Assembly: GCA_023392395.1 (NCBI GenBank)
Contig: JAEVZE010000002.1
Coordinates: 1 to 10,379, forward strand
Direction: 5' to 3'
DNA from: Bacillota bacterium
GTDB lineage: Bacteria > Bacillota > Clostridia > Christensenellales > Aristaeellaceae
DNA length: 10,379 bases
Positions 1 to 5,352 of the stretch are shown here, piece by piece. A program made the position numbers and the translations under genes. How positions within the stretch are numbered: the stretch's first letter is position 1; each line of letters begins with the position of its first letter. Under the pieces are notes generated by a model. It saw only the letters and a program-made list of their open reading frames with translations, did no database searches and was not told where the DNA came from.

Positions 1-723
1 AAGCTGCGCGCCATCGCCAAGTACGGCGTGGGCGTGGACAACATCGATTTGGATGCCGCCAAGGCCCGGGGCATCAAGGTGTCCCGCACGGTGGGCGCCA
101 ACGCCTCGGCAGTGGCCGACTACGCGATGGCGCTGATGCTGGCGCTGTCCAGAAAGCTCTTGCCCATTGACCGGCGCTGCCGCGCGGGCGACTGGTCCAA
201 GATCACGACGTACGACGTGACCGGCGCGACGCTGGGCCTCATCGGCCTGGGCGCGATCGGAAAACTGGTGGCCCGGCGCGCGCAAGGCTTTGACATGAAG
301 GTGCTGGCCTACGACGTGATGTGGGACGAGGGGTACGCCGTGTCCAGCGGCATTGAATTCGCCCAGCCGGACCGCATCCTGAAGGAAGCCGACTTCGTCA
401 GCCTCCACCTGCCGCTCCTGCCCGCTACCGAGAACTTCATCGGCGAAAAAGAGCTCGCCATGATGAAACCCACCGCCATCCTGATCAACACCGCGCGGGG
501 CGGCCTCGTGGACGAGGCGGCGCTTCTCAAGGCGCTCACGAGTGGCGCTCTTGGCGGCGCGGGGCTGGACGCGTTCCGCGAGGAGCCGCCTTCGCCCGAA
601 TGGTTCACGCTGGACAACGTGGTGCTGGGCGCGCACTGCGCCGCCTCCACGAAGGGCGCGAGCCTTCAGATGGGCCGCATGGCCACGGAAAACCTGATCC
701 GAGACATGAAGCAACAGCACTGA
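1..723 (+). CDS. D-2-hydroxyacid dehydrogenase (phosphoglycerate dehydrogenase-like), 5'-truncated
   Basis: The frame is open from base 1 and ends at TGA 721-723, giving 240 codons. The gene begins upstream of the window, and about 70-80 N-terminal residues are missing relative to the usual ~310-320. The residues KYGVGVDNIDLDAA match the substrate-domain segment of SerA-like enzymes. The NAD-binding Rossmann motif is GLIGLGAIG (nt ~235-261), followed by an acidic residue in LAYDV, which suggests NAD(H) preference. The family catalytic triad is visible: Arg in NTARGGLVDE (nt 496-498), Glu in FREEPP (nt 583-585) and His in LGAHCAAS (nt 634-636). The family reversibly oxidises D-2-hydroxyacids to 2-oxoacids in the cytoplasm. 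There is no C-terminal ACT domain, so this is the short form and not a classical serine-pathway SerA. With a sugar kinase and an SMP-30 gene downstream, a role in sugar-acid catabolism is more likely than serine synthesis (inference). Confidence 0.9.
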   Translation, partial: KLRAIAKYGVGVDNIDLDAAKARGIKVSRTVGANASAVADYAMALMLALSRKLLPIDRRCRAGDWSKITTYDVTGATLGLIGLGAIGKLVARRAQGFDMKVLAYDVMWDEGYAVSSGIEFAQPDRILKEADFVSLHLPLLPATENFIGEKELAMMKPTAILINTARGGLVDEAALLKALTSGALGGAGLDAFREEPPSPEWFTLDNVVLGAHCAASTKGASLQMGRMATENLIRDMKQQH

Positions 724-902
724 AAAAACCAGAGGGTTTTTCAGTGCATAAGGGCAAACCTGCGCGAGCCTGAAATTCTCACGAATTTCCGGGCGGCTCC
801 CTGACTGTATGAATTGTTTCCGCCACCAGTTCGCGAACTGGTTACGGAAACACGTCCCCGGCGCACGGGTCGCCGGGGACGATTGGAAGGCACGAACGGC
901 CT
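718..902 (+). repeat. Five-hairpin structured repeat, copy 1 (diverged)
   Basis: The gap between the dehydrogenase and the kinase is nearly filled by consecutive hairpins. Hairpin 1 pairs 718-730 with 735-746 (one bulged A, loop AGAG) and overlaps the upstream TGA stop. Hairpin 2 has outer stem GAGCC 766-770 / GGCTC 795-799 and inner stem 772-778 / 783-789, followed by unpaired CGGGC. Hairpin 3 pairs 816-822 with 845-851 and contains the palindrome CCAGTTCGCGAACTGG at 826-841. Hairpin 4 pairs 854-863 with 871-880 perfectly. Hairpin 5 is weak (888-891 / 899-902). The order, the inner hairpin 2 with its CGGGC tail, and the segment GGTCGCCGG in hairpin 4 match copies 2 and 3. There is no T-run after any stem, so this is not a plain intrinsic terminator. 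I see no sigma-A promoter in this gap. Confidence 0.7.
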
Positions 903-923
903 GTCGATAAATGGAGGGATTGC

Positions 924-2444
924 ATGAGGTACATTCTCGCGCACGATCTGGGCACGTCGGGCAACAAGGCGACGCTGTTCAGCGAAGAAGGCAAGATGAT
1001 CGGCTCCACCGTCTACGCCTACGACACCAACTACTTCAACGAGACCTGGGTGGAGCAGGACCCGGCCGACTGGTGGCGCGCGGTGTGCGAAACTTCGCGC
1101 GCATTGATCGCGGAGACAGGCATCGTAAATAGCGACATCTCGGTGGTGTCCTTCAGCGGCCAGATGATGGGCTGCCTGTGCGTCGACCGCGCGGGCACGC
1201 CGCTTCGCAAATCCATCATCTGGGCGGATCAGCGCGCGCAGGCGCAGCAGCGGGCGCTGGATACCCACATCGCCCTCAAGGACTTCTACCAGATCGTCGG
1301 CCACCGCAACAGCGCGTCCTACGGGCTGCAAAAGCTGATGTGGGTGCGCGACAACGAGCCGGAAATCTACGAGGCCACCTACAAGACGCTGAACGCCAAG
1401 GACTACATCGTGTTCAAGCTGACCGGCAACTTCTACACCGAGCCTTCCGACGCCTCGTCCAACGCCTGCGTGGACCTGAAGACGCTGAACTGGTCGGAAA
1501 GGCTCATCGAATACTCTGGCGTGGACGGCGACAAGTTCCCGAAAATTGTGCCCTCCACGTTCGTTGCGGGCGGCGTGACCGCGGATGCCGCGGCCGCGAC
1601 GGGCTTGGCCGTTGGCACGAAGGTCGTCATGGGCGGCGGCGACGGCGTGTGCGCCAACGTGGGCGCGGGCTCCGTCAAGCCCGGCAAGAGCTTCAGCTAC
1701 ATCGGCTCCTCCGCCTGGATCGCCACGACCAGCGAACAGCCGGTCCTGGACGAGGGGCTTCGCACCGTCACCTGGGCGCACATCGTGCCCGGTATGTATG
1801 CGCCCAACGGCACCATGCAGTCGGCGGGCGGCTCCTACGCCTGGCTCAAAAACCAGGTGTGCACGATGGAATCCTTTGAAGCCGCGCGGCTGGGCGTAAG
1901 CCCCTACCAGCTGATCGATTCCGAGATCGCCGAAAGCCCCGCCGGATCCAACGGCGTGATCTTCCTCCCCTACCTCCTGGGCGAGCGCGCGCCCCGCTGG
2001 AACGTGGACGCCCGCGGCGCGTTTATCGGCCTCAAGATGGAGAACCAGCGGCGCGACATGCTGAGAAGCGTGCTCGAAGGCGTGACGATGAACCTGGGCA
2101 TCATTCTGGAGATTCTGCGGAAGCAGATCCCCATCACCGAGATCCTGGTCATCGGCGGCGGCGCGAAGGGCGCGGTCTGGCGTCAGATGATGGCGGACAT
2201 CTACGACGCCCGCATCGTGGCCCCGGCGCTGCTCGAAGAAGCCACCTCCATGGGCGCGGCGGTCACCGGCGGCGTGGGCGCGGGCCTGTTCAAGGACTTT
2301 GACGCCATCGACAAATTCCTCGAAGTCAAGTACGTGCACGAACCCAGGCCCGAAAACGTGCGCGCCTACCAGCCAGTCAAGGAAATGTTCGAACTGTGCT
2401 ATCAGTCGCTGCTGCCCGTGTACACCAAAATGGCGGGCAAATGA
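924..2444 (+). CDS. FGGY-family carbohydrate kinase (xylulokinase-like)
   Basis: A 506-residue protein, the usual length for FGGY kinases, which phosphorylate sugars or polyols with ATP in the cytoplasm. The start ATG follows GGAGGG at 913-918 with 5 nt spacing. The N-terminal phosphate-binding loop is HDLGTSGNKATLF (residues ~7-19). Further family motifs are FSGQMMG (77-83), IIWADQRA (98-105) and GGGDGVCANVGAG with the likely catalytic Asp240. FLPYLLGERAPRWN (347-360) and the adenine-site motif IGGGAKGAVWRQMMADI (410-426) follow. The pattern is closest to the XylB branch (COG1070), but the substrate could be xylulose, another ketopentose or a tetritol/pentitol derivative, so no symbol is given. 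It lies downstream of the 2-hydroxyacid dehydrogenase with a 200-bp gap filled by a structured repeat. The last codons and stop (GGCAAATGA) resemble the beginning of the next repeat copy. Confidence 0.92.
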   Translation: MRYILAHDLGTSGNKATLFSEEGKMIGSTVYAYDTNYFNETWVEQDPADWWRAVCETSRALIAETGIVNSDISVVSFSGQMMGCLCVDRAGTPLRKSIIWADQRAQAQQRALDTHIALKDFYQIVGHRNSASYGLQKLMWVRDNEPEIYEATYKTLNAKDYIVFKLTGNFYTEPSDASSNACVDLKTLNWSERLIEYSGVDGDKFPKIVPSTFVAGGVTADAAAATGLAVGTKVVMGGGDGVCANVGAGSVKPGKSFSYIGSSAWIATTSEQPVLDEGLRTVTWAHIVPGMYAPNGTMQSAGGSYAWLKNQVCTMESFEAARLGVSPYQLIDSEIAESPAGSNGVIFLPYLLGERAPRWNVDARGAFIGLKMENQRRDMLRSVLEGVTMNLGIILEILRKQIPITEILVIGGGAKGAVWRQMMADIYDARIVAPALLEEATSMGAAVTGGVGAGLFKDFDAIDKFLEVKYVHEPRPENVRAYQPVKEMFELCYQSLLPVYTKMAGK

Positions 2445-2447
2445 AAT

Positions 2448-2655
2448 GGGCAAACGAAATCCGCTGCAGCGGCTCTCGTTTGCATGGGAACGGGCCAGTT
2501 TCCTAAAATGCCTGCGGGCATTCTCGGGCGGAAACTGGAGCGGGTACGCTTTCCCCGCCGGTCGGGCAAGCTCGACCTCTGGGCGAAAGCCAATTCCGCC
2601 GCACTGGTCGCCGGAATTGTTTGAATGTGGAAAGGGCCTCACGCCCTCTCCACCC
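2448..2655 (+). repeat. Five-hairpin structured repeat, copy 2
   Basis: Begins 4 nt after the kinase stop codon. Hairpin 1: GCAAACGA 2450-2457 / TCGTTTGC 2476-2483, with inner CCGC-TGCA-GCGG (2461-2472). Hairpin 2: CCAGTTTCC 2495-2503 / GGAAACTGG 2530-2538 enclosing inner stem AATGCC 2507-2512 / GGCATT 2517-2522 with a UNCG-type loop TGCG, then CGGGC (2525-2529). Hairpin 3: GCTTTC 2548-2553 / GAAAGC 2585-2590 with inner GGTCG 2560-2564 / CGACC 2573-2577. Hairpin 4: CAATTCCG 2591-2598 / CGGAATTG 2612-2619. Hairpin 5: 2627-2637 / 2643-2653 with one mismatch. The same series occurs inverted at 5130-5331 with compensatory changes in the stems. It fills most of the 252-bp kinase to SMP-30 gap. The rest (2656-2696) holds only the ribosome binding site, and I see no convincing promoter. 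Confidence 0.88.
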
Positions 2656-2696
2656 TCTCCCCTGGGTTCAATGATAATCTGGTAAGGAGGATTCTC

Positions 2697-3692
2697 ATGC
2701 AGACGCCCAAGCTGTTCCTGCTGCTGCCGGAGGAGTACGTCTCGACGCCCGATGGCATGGAAATCGACCGGGAAGGCAATCTGATCCTGTCCTGCCCCAA
2801 CTTCGCGGACATGAAAATGCCCAGTTGCGTGCTGAAGATCGGCAAAGACCGGAGCGTGCGCAAGTGGTTTGACGTGCCGGTCAACCCGGAGACGAACGAG
2901 GCCCGCTCGATGGGCATCGCCTTCGGCCCGGACGGCGATCTGTACATCGTGGACAACCCCGGCTGGACCGGAAGGCCCGACCTCGTATTCACCGGACGCA
3001 TCCTGCGCGTGCGCATGGATGGCGACAAGATTGTCAAGACCACCGTGGTCGCGGATCACATGGAGCACCCCAACGGCATCCGCATCAAGGGCGACCACAT
3101 GTACGTGACCCAGTCCACGCTGGCCAACGTGCCCGGCCCGGACGGAAAACTGATGAGCTGCGTCTACCGCTTCCACCTGGACGACCACGACATCCACTGC
3201 ACCAACACGCTGGCCGACGAAAACATCCTGGAGACCTTCGTCACCCTGAACCCGGTGTGCCAGTACGGCGTGGATGGCATCGTGTTCGACCGCGAAGGCC
3301 GCCTCATCATCGGCAACTTCGGCGACGGCTCGCTGCACAGGCTGACGCTTTCTTCGGACGGCACGAAAGTGCTCCAGAATGAGCTGTGGTGCTGCGATCC
3401 CGCGAACCTCCTGACCACCGACGGCATGACCATCGACCCCTACGGCAACATCTACGTGGCCGACTTCTCCGCCAACGCGATCGGCAGGATCTCGCCGGAG
3501 GGCGTCATCACCCGCATGGCCCAGAGCCCCGACTGCGACGGCTTCGACGGCGGCCTGGACGAGCCCGGCGAGCCCTGCGTGTGGAACGGCCAGATCGTCG
3601 TCAGCTGCTTTGACCTGGTCGTCGACCCCCAGAAGGTCAACACCGCCCACGAAATGCCCGCCACCATGAGCCTCTTGGAGATCGAGCCGTAG
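2697..3692 (+). CDS. SMP-30/gluconolactonase/LRE-like beta-propeller protein
   Basis: The start ATG 2697 is chosen because TAAGGAGG (2683-2690) sits 6 nt upstream. An upstream in-frame start at 2625 would lie inside the repeat element and lacks a binding site. The product is 331 residues, near the family norm. Repeated propeller-blade segments have the form G-hydrophobic-x-[DG]-x-x-G-x-[LI]-[YI]: GMEIDREGNLIL (20-31), GIAFGPDGDLYIV (73-85), GIVFDREGRLII (194-205) and GMTIDPYGNIYVAD (243-256). Candidate metal-binding residues are Asn126 (HPNGIRI) and Asp193 or Asp242 (VDGI, TDGM), by analogy with SMP-30. There is no signal peptide, so it is cytoplasmic. Family members hydrolyse sugar lactones to aldonic acids, which would suit a pathway that oxidises a sugar before phosphorylation. 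The substrate is unknown, and some relatives are not lactonases. It is probably the last gene of the cluster, as a terminator-like hairpin follows. Confidence 0.85.
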   Translation: MQTPKLFLLLPEEYVSTPDGMEIDREGNLILSCPNFADMKMPSCVLKIGKDRSVRKWFDVPVNPETNEARSMGIAFGPDGDLYIVDNPGWTGRPDLVFTGRILRVRMDGDKIVKTTVVADHMEHPNGIRIKGDHMYVTQSTLANVPGPDGKLMSCVYRFHLDDHDIHCTNTLADENILETFVTLNPVCQYGVDGIVFDREGRLIIGNFGDGSLHRLTLSSDGTKVLQNELWCCDPANLLTTDGMTIDPYGNIYVADFSANAIGRISPEGVITRMAQSPDCDGFDGGLDEPGEPCVWNGQIVVSCFDLVVDPQKVNTAHEMPATMSLLEIEP

Positions 3693-3718
3693 AGACGAGG
3701 GGAGACGCCGGGGGAACA

Positions 3719-3765
3719 CCGGGGGCGCTGCCCCCGGACCCCTGCCAGAGGGATGATCCCTCTGG
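3719..3765. repeat. GC-rich double-palindrome intergenic repeat
   Basis: Two perfect hairpins lie side by side just after the SMP-30 stop. The first is CCGGGGGC 3719-3726 / GCCCCCGG 3730-3737 with loop GCT. The second is CCAGAGGG 3745-3752 / CCCTCTGG 3758-3765 with loop ATGAT. The arrangement (GC palindrome, ACCCCTG spacer, CCAGAGGG palindrome) resembles short REP-like palindromes common between genes in gut Clostridia. It differs from the five-hairpin element found elsewhere in the window. No T-run follows the second stem. Confidence 0.6.
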
Positions 3766-3803
3766 ACACCTCACAAAGGGAACATAAAGTAGCGTACCCC
3801 TTA

Positions 3804-3851
3804 AGGCCTCCGCGCTGAGACATTGCTCCGGTGCGGGGGCTTATTATTTTT
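3804..3851 (+). terminator. Probable intrinsic terminator after the SMP-30 gene
   Basis: Positions 3804-3813 pair with 3833-3842 (two G-T wobbles) around a 19-nt loop. The stem is followed directly by a T-rich stretch, ATTATTTTTA. It would end plus-strand transcription of the catabolic cluster and marks the point where base composition changes to AT-rich. The loop is longer than typical. Confidence 0.5.
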
Positions 3852-3875
3852 ACTTAATATGTTTTTTCGCGTTGC

Positions 3876-3904
3876 TTTACAGCCAACTCCGTGTGTGCTA
3901 TTAT
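3876..3904 (+). promoter_or_regulatory. Sigma-A-type promoter for the TIR gene
   Basis: TTTACA at 3876-3881 and TATTAT at 3899-3904 are separated by 17 nt. Transcription would begin near 3911, giving a leader of about 25 nt before the GTG start at 3937. The gene therefore appears to be transcribed independently of the sugar genes. Confidence 0.55.
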
Positions 3905-3936
3905 TATGAATCATACGATGACGAGGGGTTGAGTAT

Positions 3937-5052
3937 GTGTTTTTTCACAAGCGCACAGTTTTTATAAGTCATTCAACGAAAAACGCAGAAATAGCCGACC
4001 AGCTTAGTGGATTGTTACAAAAGATTGGCATATCAAGCGATAACATCTTTTGCTCTTCTGTGCTTGGTCAGGGCGTAAACAACGGAGAGAAGTTGAATGA
4101 CAAGATATATACATCAATAAAAAGATCTGATATAATAGTATATTTGCTTTCCGATGCATTCATTAATAGTAGTTACTGCATGGAAGAACTAGGGATCGGA
4201 TGGTTTTTTGCGTTTCACAGCAGAAAGACGTGCTTCTATATACGCATTCCCGATATCGAGATGGATGAATTGAAAGGATTTGTCAATTCCAAAATCGATA
4301 AGTTTTCATTAGTAGATTCGCGGGACGATATTGCATTATTTGTCGAAAATGTATGTGACAATATGCGGATAAAATGTCAAAAGACAAGTGTGGTTTCGAA
4401 TTATATTAGCACATTTATCAGCGCAATAAGCGCGCTCTGCCAACGCGCTGTTGACGCCAAGAGTTTGTTAAAGTCAAACATGATCAAATCCGCCAATGAA
4501 GTGAATAGACTAAATAAGATTATCACCGAAAAAGAAAACGTAATTGAATCTTATAAGTATGCGCTAGAAATAAAAGAGTCCGAGGCCGGAATAAACGATT
4601 TAAGGAACGAGCTTCGTCACATCGTCAATCTTTTTGATATCCTAGGGATGTCAAATCCAGTGAGCAGAGAGGTTATTTTAAACAGAAAGCAGTTCTTTTT
4701 CAATATGATAAATAGATACGAAGAGCTGCTTTCTATTTTGAACACAGAACCATCGGATGGACATATGGAGAAACTATTAGCTCAAGCATATTTAGCATGC
4801 AATAATTACGACAAAGCATATCTCCACTTCCTATATTCCGCAAAGCTAAGAGAATATATGACAGAACGCGAAATAGAGTTTTTTGTAGAAGAGTACCCGT
4901 ATTCTTTGAATGAAGTCATACAACTATACGAAATCAAGTTAAATAATACTAAGGAAGGGTTGGTTAAGGACTTTATTAGAGACACATTGGCATACATGAA
5001 ATTAAAAGAGAAAGAGAAAGGGAAAAAGACAGCTATGATTAGCAAACAGTAA
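3937..5052 (+). CDS. TIR-domain protein with helical/TPR-like C-terminal region (putative defence gene)
   Basis: A 371-residue protein. The start is GTG 3937, preceded by GAGGGG (3923-3928); an in-frame TGA at 3919 limits upstream extension, and the ATG at 3935 is in another frame and stops quickly. Residues ~6-145 form a bacterial TIR domain: beta-1 VFISHS (8-13), BB-loop region SSVLGQGVNNGEKL (40-53), SDIIVYLLS (64-72) and SSYCMEELGIGW (78-89). Cys81-x-x-Glu84 fits the position of the catalytic Glu of TIR NADases. Residues ~165-235 are charged and helical, possibly coiled coil. Residues ~276-305 (LLAQAYLACNNYDKAYLHF) look like a TPR repeat. There is no signal peptide or membrane segment. 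The gene is much more AT-rich than its neighbours (16 G+C of 60 at 4081-4140, against 36 of 60 at 3001-3060), which suggests transfer. NAD depletion or signalling during phage infection is plausible from the family, but no partner gene is in the window. Confidence 0.8.
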   Translation: MFFHKRTVFISHSTKNAEIADQLSGLLQKIGISSDNIFCSSVLGQGVNNGEKLNDKIYTSIKRSDIIVYLLSDAFINSSYCMEELGIGWFFAFHSRKTCFYIRIPDIEMDELKGFVNSKIDKFSLVDSRDDIALFVENVCDNMRIKCQKTSVVSNYISTFISAISALCQRAVDAKSLLKSNMIKSANEVNRLNKIITEKENVIESYKYALEIKESEAGINDLRNELRHIVNLFDILGMSNPVSREVILNRKQFFFNMINRYEELLSILNTEPSDGHMEKLLAQAYLACNNYDKAYLHFLYSAKLREYMTEREIEFFVEEYPYSLNEVIQLYEIKLNNTKEGLVKDFIRDTLAYMKLKEKEKGKKTAMISKQ

Positions 5053-5129
5053 TCGATGACTAGTACGTATAGTCCCTTCACCCCCGATTATGAGCGATAA
5101 TATACACTATCCCATCACCCCGGGAAAGC

Positions 5130-5160
5130 GTCGAGAGGGCCGAAGCCCTCTCGACTTTTA
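5130..5160 (+). terminator. Probable intrinsic terminator of the TIR gene (hairpin 5 of repeat copy 3)
   Basis: GTCGAGAGGGC 5130-5140 and GCCCTCTCGAC 5145-5155 form a perfect 11-bp stem with loop CGAA, followed on the plus strand by TTTTATC. It lies 77 nt after the TIR stop. The same hairpin is the distal end of the repeat copy that reads on the minus strand, so one structure may serve both convergent transcripts. Confidence 0.5.
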
Positions 5161-5331
5161 TCAAATCCGGCGACCTGCGCGGCGGGTTTGGCTTTCCCAC
5201 AAAGGCCGAGCTTGTCCGGCCGACTGGGAAAGCATACCCGATCCGGTTTCCGCCCGGAAACGCTCGTAAGCGTTTTAGGAAACCGGCCCGTTCCTTGGCA
5301 AATGAAAGACGCTTCAGCAGATTTCATTTGC
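5130..5331 (-). repeat. Five-hairpin structured repeat, copy 3 (inverted)
   Basis: Read on the minus strand it starts about 20 nt after the stop of the MDR dehydrogenase. Hairpin 1: 5298-5307 / 5322-5331 (10 bp perfect). Hairpin 2: outer 5243-5251 / 5278-5286, inner stem AACGCT/AGCGTT with UNCG loop TACG in the sense strand, then CGGGC. Hairpin 3: 5191-5199 / 5225-5233 with inner 5204-5208 / 5217-5221. Hairpin 4: 5162-5190. Hairpin 5: 5130-5155. It aligns with copy 2 without gaps through hairpins 1 to 4 except in the flanking linkers, and stems differ mainly by paired changes. Conserved unpaired segments include GGAACGGG between hairpins 1 and 2, CGGGTA between 2 and 3, ACAAGCT versus GCAAGCT in loop 3, and GGTCGCCGG in hairpin 4. 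The remaining gap sequence 5053-5129 shows nothing recognisable. Confidence 0.88.
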
Positions 5332-5352
5332 GCGCGGCAGCTTGCTGACGCG

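Noticed and set aside
724..923. Riboswitch in the leader of the kinase gene
   Set aside because: No known aptamer motif is recognisable. The same fold also occurs downstream of a convergent gene (copy 3), where it cannot control a following gene.
2673..2678. GATAAT as a -10 box for the SMP-30 gene
   Set aside because: No -35-like hexamer is found at 16-18 nt upstream (the region is CCACCC), and it lies only 18 nt from the start codon.
2445..2685. Peptides encoded within the repeat copies (for example GTGQFPK in copy 2 and GTGRFPK in copy 3, in the same frame)
   Set aside because: The similarity follows from gap-free nucleotide conservation. Changes are paired across stems and are not biased to synonymous positions, the diverged copy 1 breaks the frame with indels, and there is no start with a binding site.
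741..3719. A 992-codon open frame on the minus strand covering the kinase and SMP-30 genes
   Set aside because: It lies opposite two genes with clear family motifs and good ribosome binding sites. Its translation is low-complexity (rich in Ala, His, Arg, Val and Asp) with no domain. Long antisense frames are expected in GC-rich DNA with strong third-position GC bias.
3937..5052. Thoeris or CBASS system
   Set aside because: No ThsA-like SIR2/SLOG gene, cyclase or other effector is present in the window. Only a lone TIR protein can be supported.
718..5331. CRISPR array or transposon with terminal inverted repeats
   Set aside because: The repeats are ~200 nt, structured, kilobases apart and separated by unrelated genes. 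Copies 2 and 3 are inverted, but the DNA between them encodes SMP-30 and TIR proteins and no transposase, and copy 1 is outside.
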